This document shows, piece by piece, positions 43,158-52,780 of a stretch of DNA of 64,000 nucleotides; within the stretch, counting starts at the first letter, position 1; each line of letters begins with the position of its first letter. The notes below the pieces were generated by a model, which saw only the letters and a list, made by a program, of their open reading frames with translations, did not search any database and was not told the DNA's origin. The position numbers and the translations under genes are program-made. The DNA comes from Sphingomonas sp. R-74633 (lineage in GTDB: Bacteria; Pseudomonadota; Alphaproteobacteria; Sphingomonadales; Sphingomonadaceae), in assembly GCF_013416555.1 (NCBI RefSeq), contig NZ_JACCFG010000001.1, positions 248,001-312,000 on the forward strand, written 5' to 3'.

Positions 43158-43777
43158 CAATAGCCCATCAGCTTGAGCACTTCCTGGCGGCTGCGTTCGT
43201 CATCGCGGAACACGCCCATCATGCGGCTGGTGACCATGCCGACGCCGGGGGTGCGGACGCCGCGCGCGGTCATGCAGCCATGCGTCGCCTCGATCACCAC
43301 CGCGACGCCCTGGGGCCGCAGCTTCTCCCAGATGCAATCGGCGACCTGCGCGGTCAGCCGCTCCTGAACCTGGAGGCGGCTGGCGAAGCCGTGGAGCACG
43401 CGGGCGAGCTTGGAGATGCCGACGACGCGGTCCTTCGGGAGATAGGCGATCGAGGCCTTGCCGGTGATCGGCGCCATGTGGTGTTCGCAATGCGACTGGA
43501 AGGGGATGCCGTTCAGCAGCACGATATCGTCATAGCCGCCGACTTCCTCGAACACGCGGTTGAGGTGGTGCGCGGGGTCCTCGCGATAGCCCTGGCAATA
43601 TTCCTTCCAGGCGCGGGCGACGCGGTGCGGCGTGTCGAGCAGCCCCTCGCGGCTGGGATCGTCGCCGGCCCAGCGGATCAGCGTGCGGATCGCATCGGCG
43701 ACGTCATCGGGCACCGGAATCTTGGGCGCCGGCGCGACGATATCGCCATCTTCGGGTCCGTCGTGATCATGCACCAT
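43157..43777 (-). CDS. folE: GTP cyclohydrolase I
   Basis: 206 residues. First step of folate/pterin synthesis, converting GTP to 7,8-dihydroneopterin triphosphate. Zinc and active-site features: FQSHCEHHMAPITGKASIAYLP and THGCMTARGVRTPG. N-terminal acidic extension (MVHDHDGPEDGD) is non-conserved. First gene of the folE-SDR-folB run, divergent from the TonB receptor. Confidence 0.97.
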   Translation of the reverse strand: MVHDHDGPEDGDIVAPAPKIPVPDDVADAIRTLIRWAGDDPSREGLLDTPHRVARAWKEYCQGYREDPAHHLNRVFEEVGGYDDIVLLNGIPFQSHCEHHMAPITGKASIAYLPKDRVVGISKLARVLHGFASRLQVQERLTAQVADCIWEKLRPQGVAVVIEATHGCMTARGVRTPGVGMVTSRMMGVFRDDERSRQEVLKLMGY

Positions 43778-44000
43778 TTTCGTTTCTTCCTCGCCGCTTG
43801 CGGGCTTTACGCTACGGCAACTGCGCTTCTCGCAGAAACCGGGTGTGGCTATACTGTATCTACCCGAGAAAAATGGCCGGAAACCGCAGAGTTCCGCCCC
43901 TTATCCCCGTTGACGGGCTGAAAAATGCAGCGTTAGTTTCGCTGGCGATAAAAGCAACGCCGCGACCGGTACAAGCCGGCGCCGGCACCCAGAGGAGGGG

Positions 44001-46694
44001 ATGCACCCGATGAAGAAGTTCGACCTGCTCGCGGCGACCGCGATCACGCTGTTCCTTGCGACGCCTGCCTTCGCCCAGCAGACCGCACCGGCGCCGACCC
44101 CGGCACCTGCCGCGGAAGATCAGGATTATCAGTCCGCCAACGAGATCGTCGTCACCGCGACCCGCCGTAACGAGACGGTGCAGGACGTGCCGATCGCGAT
44201 CACGGCTATCGGCGCGCAGGAATTGCAGAACGCCGGCGTCGACAATGTCCGCGACCTCGAGCAGCTCGCCCCCTCCATCCAGAGCTCGACCGGCCAGTCC
44301 TCCGCGACCGGCACCACCATCTATCTGCGCGGCATCACCACGGGCGGCGACAATCCGGGCTTCGAGCCGGCGGTCGGCGTGTTCATCGACGGCGTGTTCC
44401 GCGCCCGTGCCGGTGTCGCCATCTCCGAGCTTCCCGAGCTGGAGCGCGTCGAAGTGCTGCGCGGCCCGCAGGGCACGCTGTTCGGCCGCAATACCTCGGC
44501 CGGCGCGCTGAGCATCTACACCGCGCTGCCGCAGTTCGAGACGCACGGCTATGTCGAGGGCAGCTACGGCAACTATAACGCCTATGGCATCAAGGGCGCG
44601 ATCACCGGTCCGGTGAGCGAAGAGATCGCGCTGCGCCTCGACGGCAGCTACCGGAAGCGCGACGGCTATATCAAGGACGCCAATAGCGACCGCCGCTTCA
44701 ACGATGTCGATCGCTGGAACGTGCGCGGCCAGGCGCTGATCGACAGCGGCGACGTGACCTTCCGCCTGATCGGCGACTATTACGAGACCAACGAAGTCTG
44801 CTGCGCCACCGTCTCGGTCGTCCGCGGCCCGATCGCCCAGGTGATCAACGGCCTCGCCGCGGCGCAGGGCCGCACCGGCATCTATGCCGGCCCGCCGAGC
44901 GACCGCATCCAGGCCGCTTCGCCCAATCGCAACTATGGCGAGAAGGTGAAGGACTGGGGCTTCTCGAGCGAGGTCAACTGGGACCTCGGCACCGTCAAGA
45001 TGACCTCGATCACCGGTTATCGCGACTGGCGCGCGCTGCGCAGCCAGGACATCGATTTCTCGGGCATCGACCGTGCCTATCGCGACGGCTACCGCACCGA
45101 GCTGAAGGACTTCACGCAGGAAGTCCGCTTCCAGGGCTCGGCGTTCAACGGCGCGCTCGACTGGCTGGTCGGCGGCTTCTACCTGCATGAGCAGAACGAC
45201 CTGACCGACACGGTGCGCGTGGGCAACGACGCCAACCGCTTCGTTGATGCGACCTTCAATGCGCTGGCGGGTCCGTCCTTCGGTGGCTCGGTGCAGTTCT
45301 ACGGGTCGCTCGGCCCGACGGTGCCGACCCCGGGCGCAGTGTTCCTGAACCCGGCGGTGCCGAATTCGCTGCCGGCGCTTTCGGCGGTCTACGGCGCCAC
45401 GCTCGCGCCGCTGGTCGGCTGCTTCCGCGCCCAGGCGGGCACGGCGCCGGCAGGCCTGTGCGTGATCCCGGGCTTCCCCTCGGCGCCGATCCCCGGCCTC
45501 GCCGCGCTGGCGGCCTCGCCGCTGCCCGGTGCCGCTGCAGGACAGGGCAACAACAACGACAATTTCGGCGTGAAGACCGACGCGATTGCGCTGTTCACCC
45601 ACAACATCATCAACGTCAGCGACAATTTCTCGGTGACGCTGGGCGCGCGCTGGAATCATGAGCGCAAGGCGCTGAACGCCTCGATCAACAACAACACCGG
45701 CAGCTGCACCTTCTTCAACCAGGTGCGCGCGGGCCAGCCCGCGGCGACTGCCTATGCCAACCTGCTCAAGCAGCTCGGCATCTTCAACAACCTGTTCCTG
45801 CTGAGCTGCAACCCGGCGATCAACACCGAGTTCAACGGCCACTATACTGACAGCTTCTCCGATGACGAGATCACCGGCACCGTGAAGCTGGCGTACAAGC
45901 CGTCGAACCAGGTGCTGATCTATGGCAGCTACGACCATGGCTATAAGTCGGGCGGCTATAATCTCGACCAGGCGACCTTCGATTCGGTGCTGCTCGGCGG
46001 CAACGGTCCGCAGGGCCGCGACCTGCGCTTCGGCGCTGAGACCAACGACGCGTTCGAAGTCGGCACGAAGCTCAGCCTGAGCCGCGCGTTCTCGGTGAAC
46101 GTCGCCGGCTTCTACATGAACTTCTACAACCTGCAGTCGCTGGTGTTCTCGGGCAACAACTTCGTCGTCCAGAACGTGCCGAAGAGCATCTCGAAGGGCC
46201 TCGAGATCGAATCGACGATCCGGCCTTCGAAGGACCTGACCTTCCAGCTCGGCTACAGCCTCATCAACGCGCAGTACGCCAAGACGAACAACTTCGCCGG
46301 CACGCCGCTGCAGGGCCAGGAAGGCCGCCAGTTCCAGAACCAGCCGAAGCACACGGTGACGAGCTCGGTGACCTGGGAGCCGCAGATCTCGAGCGGGCTC
46401 AAGGGCCTGATCCATCTCGATGCGCGCTATAACAGCGAAGTCGACATCCCCTCGAGCAACCCCGATCCGGTGACCGGCCACACGGCGATCCGCAACGAGG
46501 GCTACGCGCTGGTGAACGGCTCGATCGGCGTGCAGACCACCAACGGCAAGATCCGCGGCGAGATCTATGTCGAGAACCTGACCAACACCTTCTACTTCAT
46601 CTCGGGCTTCGCCGTGCCGGAGCAGACCGGCAACTATAACGGCTATCCGGGATATCCGCGCTTCTATGGCGCGCGGGTGCGCTTCGGGTTCTAA
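44001..46694 (+). CDS. TonB-dependent outer-membrane receptor
   Basis: 897 residues. Signal peptide MHPMKKFDLLAATAITLFLATPAFAQQ, a Pro/Ala linker, then NEIVVTATRRNETVQDVPI (TonB box-like region and plug start), plug with LRGITTGGDNPG and VEVLRGPQGTLFGRNTSAGAL, and a large beta-barrel ending in ARVRFGF (terminal Phe). Takes up a siderophore, vitamin or saccharide across the outer membrane; ligand unknown. AGAGGAGGGG precedes the ATG at 44001. It ends with a good terminator. Confidence 0.95.
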   Translation: MHPMKKFDLLAATAITLFLATPAFAQQTAPAPTPAPAAEDQDYQSANEIVVTATRRNETVQDVPIAITAIGAQELQNAGVDNVRDLEQLAPSIQSSTGQSSATGTTIYLRGITTGGDNPGFEPAVGVFIDGVFRARAGVAISELPELERVEVLRGPQGTLFGRNTSAGALSIYTALPQFETHGYVEGSYGNYNAYGIKGAITGPVSEEIALRLDGSYRKRDGYIKDANSDRRFNDVDRWNVRGQALIDSGDVTFRLIGDYYETNEVCCATVSVVRGPIAQVINGLAAAQGRTGIYAGPPSDRIQAASPNRNYGEKVKDWGFSSEVNWDLGTVKMTSITGYRDWRALRSQDIDFSGIDRAYRDGYRTELKDFTQEVRFQGSAFNGALDWLVGGFYLHEQNDLTDTVRVGNDANRFVDATFNALAGPSFGGSVQFYGSLGPTVPTPGAVFLNPAVPNSLPALSAVYGATLAPLVGCFRAQAGTAPAGLCVIPGFPSAPIPGLAALAASPLPGAAAGQGNNNDNFGVKTDAIALFTHNIINVSDNFSVTLGARWNHERKALNASINNNTGSCTFFNQVRAGQPAATAYANLLKQLGIFNNLFLLSCNPAINTEFNGHYTDSFSDDEITGTVKLAYKPSNQVLIYGSYDHGYKSGGYNLDQATFDSVLLGGNGPQGRDLRFGAETNDAFEVGTKLSLSRAFSVNVAGFYMNFYNLQSLVFSGNNFVVQNVPKSISKGLEIESTIRPSKDLTFQLGYSLINAQYAKTNNFAGTPLQGQEGRQFQNQPKHTVTSSVTWEPQISSGLKGLIHLDARYNSEVDIPSSNPDPVTGHTAIRNEGYALVNGSIGVQTTNGKIRGEIYVENLTNTFYFISGFAVPEQTGNYNGYPGYPRFYGARVRFGF

Positions 46695-46719
46695 GCCTTC
46701 GGGTCTTCGGACAGGGAAG

Positions 46720-46750
46720 GGCGCTCCGGGAAACCGGGGCGCCTTTTTCT
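46720..46750 (+). terminator. Terminator after the TonB receptor gene
   Basis: Stem GGCGCTCCGG / CCGGGGCGCC (10 bp, one wobble) with GAAA loop, followed by TTTTT at 46744-46748, 26 bases past the stop. Confidence 0.9.
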
Positions 46751-46753
46751 TAT

Positions 46754-46777
46754 CCCTCTCCTGAAAGCGGTAGAGGG
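46754..46777. repeat. Degenerate CCCTCTCC palindrome
   Basis: CCCTCTCC-TGAAAGCG-GTAGAGGG, a mutated copy of the element found on the other side of the TMEM175 gene (47405-47498). Confidence 0.55.
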
Positions 46778-46778
46778 T

Positions 46779-47381
46779 TTAATCCCCGAACAGCGCGTCG
46801 ATCGGGCTCTTCGGCAGGAACCACAGCACCGCCACGACCGCCGCGCAGGCGAGGCCCGCCCAGGGCGAGACGAAGGTGAGGGCGATGCCGCTCACATAGA
46901 TGGCCGCGGCGAACGCGCCCTTGCGCAGCGTGCGGGTGTGATAGTCCTGCGCGGCCGCGTCCTGCCGGCCGGTGCGGCGGACCACGGTCTGCAGCCACAG
47001 ATAGGCGAAGCTCGGCAGCATCATCACGCACATGTAAACCAGCGCCGCATCATGGCTGAAATGCTGCTCGCCCAGATAGGCGGTGGCGAAAGGGACCAGC
47101 GACAGGGTGAAGAGCAGCGCGATGTTCGACCAGAGCAGGTCGTTGGTGATGTGCGCGGCATGCGCGAACAGGCGGTGGTGATTCACCCAGTAGATCGCGA
47201 CATAGGCATAGCTGAGCACATAGGCGGTGAGGATTGGCCACAGCGCCCAGAGATGCGAGAGGCCCGGTTCTTCAGGCGCCTTCATCTCGAGCACCATGAT
47301 CGTGATGATGATCGCGATCACGCCGTCGGAGAACGCCTCCACCCGGTTGACTCCACCACGGCCCTCGTCGGTATCGCTCAT
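46779..47381 (-). CDS. TMEM175-family potassium channel protein (DUF1211)
   Basis: 200 residues from ATG 47381. Signature RVEAFSDGVIAIIITIMVLEMKAP at the first helix (FSD motif of the selectivity helix), six hydrophobic helices in all and the conserved YWVNHHRLFAHA after the second. Bacterial homologues form K+-selective tetrameric channels. Both sides carry CCCTCTCC-type palindromes. Its start is 128 bases from the end of ilvC. Confidence 0.9.
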   Translation of the reverse strand: MSDTDEGRGGVNRVEAFSDGVIAIIITIMVLEMKAPEEPGLSHLWALWPILTAYVLSYAYVAIYWVNHHRLFAHAAHITNDLLWSNIALLFTLSLVPFATAYLGEQHFSHDAALVYMCVMMLPSFAYLWLQTVVRRTGRQDAAAQDYHTRTLRKGAFAAAIYVSGIALTFVSPWAGLACAAVVAVLWFLPKSPIDALFGD

Positions 47382-47404
47382 GCCTTGCCCCTGAAACAAA
47401 AAGA

Positions 47405-47498
47405 CCCTCTCCCGACCAGCGGGAGAGGGTTGGTGGGTGAGCGAGTGCTCACCCTGCGCCTCATTGGGCTCCGTCCCTCTCCCGCAACCGGGAGAGGG
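47405..47498. repeat. Paired extragenic palindromes between TMEM175 and ilvC
   Basis: CCCTCTCCCG-ACCAG-CGGGAGAGGG (47405-47429) and CCCTCTCCCG-CAAC-CGGGAGAGGG (47475-47498), two nearly identical stem-loops, with GGGTGAGC-GAGT-GCTCACCC between. Three hairpins in a row between two same-strand genes; a degenerate copy is at 46754-46777. Confidence 0.85.
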
Positions 47499-47508
47499 AT
47501 AGATTGCC

Positions 47509-48543
<1,035 letters not shown>

Positions 48544-48553
48544 TTATGTTGAG

Positions 48554-48588
48554 CGTGCGGTTGCCGCACGAGACCCCGTTGCCGGGGT
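48554..48588. repeat. Two small hairpins between ilvN and ilvC
   Basis: CGTGCGG-TTG-CCGCACG (48554-48570) and ACCCCG-TTGC-CGGGGT (48573-48588). No T-run follows, so they could be partial terminators or mRNA-stability stems that set the ilvBN:ilvC ratio. Confidence 0.55.
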
Positions 48589-48601
48589 GACGGTTATGAT
48601 T

Positions 48602-49117
48602 TCAGGCCGCCTCGGCCCCTCTCGCAATCGCGACGATGCCGGTGCGCGCCACCTCGACGAGGCCGAGATCGCGCATCAGCTCGACGAACTTGTCCAGCTT
48701 CTCCGAGCCGCCCGTCACTTCGAAGACGAAGCTGGCGACGGTCGCGTCGACGACGCGGGCACGGTAGACTTCGGCGAGGCGCAGCGCCTCGATCCGGTGC
48801 TCGCCGGTGCCGGCAACTTTCACCAGCGCCAGTTCGCGCTCGACATGCGGGCCGTGCGCCGTGAGGTCGGTGACCTTGTGCACCGGCACCAGCCGCTCGA
48901 GCTGCGCCATGATCTGCTCCATCACCGGCGCCGAAGCGTGGGTGACGATCGTGATCCGGCTGATCAGGTCGTCGTCGCTGATCTCGGACACGGTGAGCGA
49001 GGAGATGTTGTAGCCCCGCGCCGTAAAGAGCCCGGCGATCCGGGCAAGGATGCCCGGCTCATTGTCGACGATGATCGCGAGCGTGTGCCGCTCGACGGCT
49101 TCTTCCTTGATATGCAT
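48602..49117 (-). CDS. ilvN: Acetolactate synthase small subunit
   Basis: 171 residues. ACT domain at the start (HTLAIIVDNEPGILARIAGLFTARGYNISSLTVSEI) binds valine for feedback inhibition of the large subunit; C-terminal domain with VARTGIVAIARGAEA. Usual length for the type found in alphaproteobacteria. Only 4 bases after ilvB, so the subunits are co-expressed. Confidence 0.96.
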   Translation of the reverse strand: MHIKEEAVERHTLAIIVDNEPGILARIAGLFTARGYNISSLTVSEISDDDLISRITIVTHASAPVMEQIMAQLERLVPVHKVTDLTAHGPHVERELALVKVAGTGEHRIEALRLAEVYRARVVDATVASFVFEVTGGSEKLDKFVELMRDLGLVEVARTGIVAIARGAEAA

Positions 49118-49121
49118 GGAT

Positions 49122-50879
49122 TTAGACCAGCGCCTTGGCTTCGTCGTCCATTTCGCCGGAGACTTCGGCGGCCTGGAGCAGCATTTCGGTATGGGCGGCG
49201 CCCGACGGGATCATCGGGAAGCAATTGGCGAGCTTAGCCACGCGGCAATCGACGATCACCGGCCCGTCATAGGCGAGCATCTCGGCGATCCCCGCATCGA
49301 GCTGGTCGCGGGTGTCGATGCGGATGCCCTTCCAGCCATAGGCTTCGCCCAGCTTGACGAAGTCGGGCAGGGCGTCGCTGTAGCTCTCCGAATAGCGCGA
49401 CTGATAGGTCAGTTCCTGCCACTGGCGGACCATGCCCATATATTCATTGTTCAAAATGAAGATCTTGACCGGCAGGCGGTACTGGGTCGCCGTCGCCAGC
49501 TCCTGGATGTTCATCTGGATCGAGGCTTCGCCGGCGATGTCGATGACCAGCCGATCCGGATTACCCAGTTGCGCGCCGATCGCGGCCGGCAGGCCGTAGC
49601 CCATCGTCCCCAGGCCCCCGCTCGTGAGCCACTTGTTGGGCGCGTCGAAGTGGAAGTGCTGGGCGGCCCACATCTGGTGCTGGCCGACCTCGGTGGTGAT
49701 GATCGGGGCCTTGTCCTTCGTGGCCTCCCACAGCGCACGGATCGCGCGCTGGGGCATGATCGCATTGCCCTCCTCGGGGAAGTCGAGGCACTTGGTCTGG
49801 CGCCAGCCGTTGATGCGGCTCCACCATTCGGACAGGTCCGGCTTCGGATGTTTGCGACGTTCATACGCCTCAAGCATCGCGCGGATCGCCGAACCGACAT
49901 CGGCCACGATGGGCAGGTCGACGCGGACGTTCTTGTTGATGCTCGAACGGTCGATATCGACGTGGATCTTTGCACTGTTCGGCGCGAAGGCGTCGAGCCG
50001 GCCGGTCACGCGGTCATCGAAGCGGGCGCCGAGCGCGATGATCAGGTCGGCCTGGTTCATCGCCAGATTGGCTTCGTAGGTGCCGTGCATGCCCAGCATT
50101 CCCAGCCACTTGTCGTCCGAAGCGGGGAAGGCGCCGAGGCCCATGAGCGTCGATGTAACCGGTGCGCCCGTCATCTCGGCGAGCCGGCGGAGCAGGCGCG
50201 AAGCTTCGGGACCGGAATTGATGATTCCGCCGCCGGTGTAGAAGATCGGGCGCTCGGCCGCGGCGAGCATGTCGACCGCCTTTTCGATCAGCGCCATGTC
50301 GGGCTCGGTCTGCGGGCGATAGGTCTTGTGCGCGATCGGGCCGTTGTCGCCGCGCCGCGCGGTGGCGACCTGGACGTCCTTGGGGATGTCGATCACGACC
50401 GGGCCGGGGCGGCCCGAGGTGGCGATGTAAAAGGCCTCGCGGATCGTCGGCTCGAGCCGGGCGGGGTCCTTGACCAGATAATTATGCTTCGAGCAGTGGC
50501 GCGTGATGCCGACGGTATCGGCTTCCTGGAACGCGTCGGTGCCGATCAGCGCGGTCGGGACCTGGCCGGTGATGACGACCATCGGGATCGAATCCATCAG
50601 CGCATCGGTGATCCCGGTGACCGCATTGGTCGCGCCCGGGCCCGAGGTGACGAGGACGACGCCGGGCTTGCCGGTGGCGCGGGCATAGCCCTCCGCCGCA
50701 TGCGTCGCCGCCTGTTCGTGGCGGACGAGGATGTGCTTGATCTTCTCCTGCTTGAAGATCGCATCGTAGATCGGAAGCACGGCACCGCCCGGATAGCCGA
50801 ACACGACTTCCACACCGAGATCGCTCAGCGTCTCGATCAGGATGTCTGCTCCACTCTTCTCGGTCACATCGGCCTCCAT
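49122..50879 (-). CDS. ilvB: Acetolactate synthase large subunit
   Basis: 585 residues from ATG 50879. Thiamine-diphosphate enzyme making acetolactate from pyruvate. Seen: catalytic Glu in ILVRHEQAATHAAEGYARATGKPGV, SGPGATNAVTGI, FAD region, and the TPP motif VIDIAGEASIQMNIQEL...NNEYMGMV. The usual GD of the GDG...N motif reads GE here. The upstream in-frame reading from 50924 adds an unlikely N-terminus. Order ilvB-ilvN-ilvC is standard. Confidence 0.96.
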   Translation of the reverse strand: MEADVTEKSGADILIETLSDLGVEVVFGYPGGAVLPIYDAIFKQEKIKHILVRHEQAATHAAEGYARATGKPGVVLVTSGPGATNAVTGITDALMDSIPMVVITGQVPTALIGTDAFQEADTVGITRHCSKHNYLVKDPARLEPTIREAFYIATSGRPGPVVIDIPKDVQVATARRGDNGPIAHKTYRPQTEPDMALIEKAVDMLAAAERPIFYTGGGIINSGPEASRLLRRLAEMTGAPVTSTLMGLGAFPASDDKWLGMLGMHGTYEANLAMNQADLIIALGARFDDRVTGRLDAFAPNSAKIHVDIDRSSINKNVRVDLPIVADVGSAIRAMLEAYERRKHPKPDLSEWWSRINGWRQTKCLDFPEEGNAIMPQRAIRALWEATKDKAPIITTEVGQHQMWAAQHFHFDAPNKWLTSGGLGTMGYGLPAAIGAQLGNPDRLVIDIAGEASIQMNIQELATATQYRLPVKIFILNNEYMGMVRQWQELTYQSRYSESYSDALPDFVKLGEAYGWKGIRIDTRDQLDAGIAEMLAYDGPVIVDCRVAKLANCFPMIPSGAAHTEMLLQAAEVSGEMDDEAKALV

Positions 50880-50946
50880 TGCTGCGGTGCGGGAAACACC
50901 GCCGAAGGGCGCTGCTACCTGCACGAAAACTACGCGTCAAGCGGCT

Positions 50947-51876
50947 TTATAGCAACTTTATGTCGAATTGCTCAACGAGTCTGTTTGTTTGTGTCTCGTC
51001 CGTGCGCTCCCATTCCGGGGGCGGCTGGCGGCGGAACCAGGTATATTGGCGCTTGGCGTATTGCCGCGTGGCGAGCGAGCCGGCGAAATGCGCCTCGTCG
51101 AAATTGCTCTCGCCGGCCAGCGCCAACCCGACCTCGCGCACCCCGATCGCGCGGAGCACCGGAGCGTCGCTGGGTACGTCGGTGCGCGCAAGCAGCGCCT
51201 CGATCTCGGGCTTCGCGACATTGACCATGTGGCGGAAGCGGCGGTCGATCCGGTCGGAGAGCCAGGTCCGGTCGGGCAGGAGGATCGTCGCGGCGATGCG
51301 GACCTCGCCGGCGATCCCGCCATGACGCTCGGCCTGCCAATGCGCGAGCGTCTTGCCGGTGGAACGGACGACTTCGAGCGCGCGGGCGATGCGGACGCTG
51401 TCGATCGGGCCGAGGCGCGCGGCGGTCTCGGGATCGAGCCGGGCGAGTTCGGCCTGGGCATCGGCCACGGGCAGCGCGCGGACGGCCGCGCGGATGTCGG
51501 AATCGATCTCGGGGACCGGGGCGATGCCCTCCACGAGCGTGCGCAGATACATGCCGGTGCCGCCGACCAGGATCGGCAGGCGGCCGTCTTCATGCGCCTC
51601 CTGGATAGCTGCGCGCGCCTCGGCGGCCCAGCGCGCGGCGGAATAGGCGTCGGCACCGTCGACATGGCCGAACAGCCGGTGCGGGGCGCGCTTCTCTTCC
51701 TCCACGGTGGGACGGGCGGTGAGCACGCGCAGATCGGCATAGACCTGCATCGAATCCGCATTGATCACGGTGCCGCGATGCTTTTCGGCGAGCGCAAGCG
51801 CGAGCGCGGACTTGCCGCTCGCGGTCGGCCCTGCGATGAGCGCCACCATTGGCAGATCAGGGGATCCGATGTTCAT
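50947..51876 (-). CDS. miaA: tRNA dimethylallyltransferase
   Basis: About 310 residues. Adds an isopentenyl group to A37 of tRNAs reading UNN codons. Walker loop IAGPTASGKSALALALAEK, NADSMQVYADLRVLTARPT, GGTGMYLRTLVEGIAP, RIARALEVVRSTGKTLAHWQ, and the C-terminal TRQYAKRQYTWFRRQ. The start is ambiguous: ATGs at 51888, 51876 and 51849 are all in frame and without clear ribosome-binding sites; the first two lie inside the divergent serB 5' end. It lies 67 bases before ilvB in the same direction. Confidence 0.92.
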   Translation of the reverse strand: MNIGSPDLPMVALIAGPTASGKSALALALAEKHRGTVINADSMQVYADLRVLTARPTVEEEKRAPHRLFGHVDGADAYSAARWAAEARAAIQEAHEDGRLPILVGGTGMYLRTLVEGIAPVPEIDSDIRAAVRALPVADAQAELARLDPETAARLGPIDSVRIARALEVVRSTGKTLAHWQAERHGGIAGEVRIAATILLPDRTWLSDRIDRRFRHMVNVAKPEIEALLARTDVPSDAPVLRAIGVREVGLALAGESNFDEAHFAGSLATRQYAKRQYTWFRRQPPPEWERTDETQTNRLVEQFDIKLL

Positions 51877-52744
51877 CGCAACGCTCATAGCAGATGGCTT
51901 GACCGCAGGGCAGCTTTCCGACGCGGCCGATCGGCTGGCTTCGGTGCATTGCGCTCCGGGAAGCTGGCGCTGGCTCGATGACGGGCGTGCGGCGGACCTG
52001 GAATTCGCCATGCATCCCGATGCGGCGCGCGGCGCGCTCGAGGGGGCGTTTCCGTTTACCGACGTGGCGGTGCAGCCGGCCGAGGGGCGGGCGAAGAAGC
52101 TGCTCGTCGCGGACATGGACTCGACGATGATCACCGTCGAGTGCATCGACGAACTGGCCGATTATGCGGGCATCAAGGCGCGGATCGCCGAGGTCACCGA
52201 GCGGGCGATGCGCGGCGAGCTCGATTTTGGCGCGGCGCTGGATGCGCGGGTGGCGCTGCTCAAGGGGCTTTCGGAAAGTGCGATCGAACAGTGTTTGCGT
52301 GAGCGGGTTCGGTTGATGCCGGGGGCCAGGGCGCTGGTGCAGACGATGCGCGCGCGCGGCGCGACCTGCGTGCTGGTCTCGGGCGGGTTCACGCGCTTTG
52401 CCGAGCCGGTGGGGGCGGAGATCGGCTTCCACCGGGTGATCGCCAACCGGCTGGTGATCGCGGACGGCGTGCTGGACGGGACGGTCGAGCGCCCGATCGT
52501 CGACAGCGCGACCAAGCTGGACACGCTGCTGGCGGTGCGCGGCGAGCTTGGGCTTTCGGTCGCGGAGACGCTGGCGGTGGGCGACGGGGCGAACGACCTC
52601 GCGATGATCCGCGAGGCGGGGCTGGGCGTGGCGTACCACGCCAAGCCGATCGTCGCGGCGGCGGCGGGGGTAAGGGTGGATCATGGGGACCTGACTGCGC
52701 TGCTCTATGCGCAGGGGATTGGGCAGGGGGAGTGGACGCGCTGA
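51869..52744 (+). CDS. serB: Phosphoserine phosphatase
   Basis: 291 residues. Last step of serine synthesis. HAD-fold with the nucleophile motif LLVADMDSTMITVECIDELAD (DxDST), Ser/Gly motif CVLVSGGFTRFAEPVG, and GDGANDLAMIREAGLGVAYHAKPIVAAAA. The N-terminal ACT-like domain is present but degenerate. ATG 51869 with AGGGGATCC upstream; its 5' end overlaps that of divergent miaA. Confidence 0.95.
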   Translation: MFIATLIADGLTAGQLSDAADRLASVHCAPGSWRWLDDGRAADLEFAMHPDAARGALEGAFPFTDVAVQPAEGRAKKLLVADMDSTMITVECIDELADYAGIKARIAEVTERAMRGELDFGAALDARVALLKGLSESAIEQCLRERVRLMPGARALVQTMRARGATCVLVSGGFTRFAEPVGAEIGFHRVIANRLVIADGVLDGTVERPIVDSATKLDTLLAVRGELGLSVAETLAVGDGANDLAMIREAGLGVAYHAKPIVAAAAGVRVDHGDLTALLYAQGIGQGEWTR

Positions 52745-52780
52745 CGCTCCTGCGCGCGAACGCGCAGGAGCCGAGCAGGA

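Noticed and set aside
43905-43935. Sigma-70 promoter before the TonB receptor (TTGACG then TTAGTT, 17 apart)
   Set aside because: The -10 match is poor and such pairs occur by chance; not listed as a feature.
43860-46481. Very long open frame on the minus strand across the TonB receptor gene
   Set aside because: It is a high-GC antisense shadow of the receptor, low-complexity Arg/Ala/Val-rich, with no start context; the plus-strand protein has clear signal peptide, plug and barrel.
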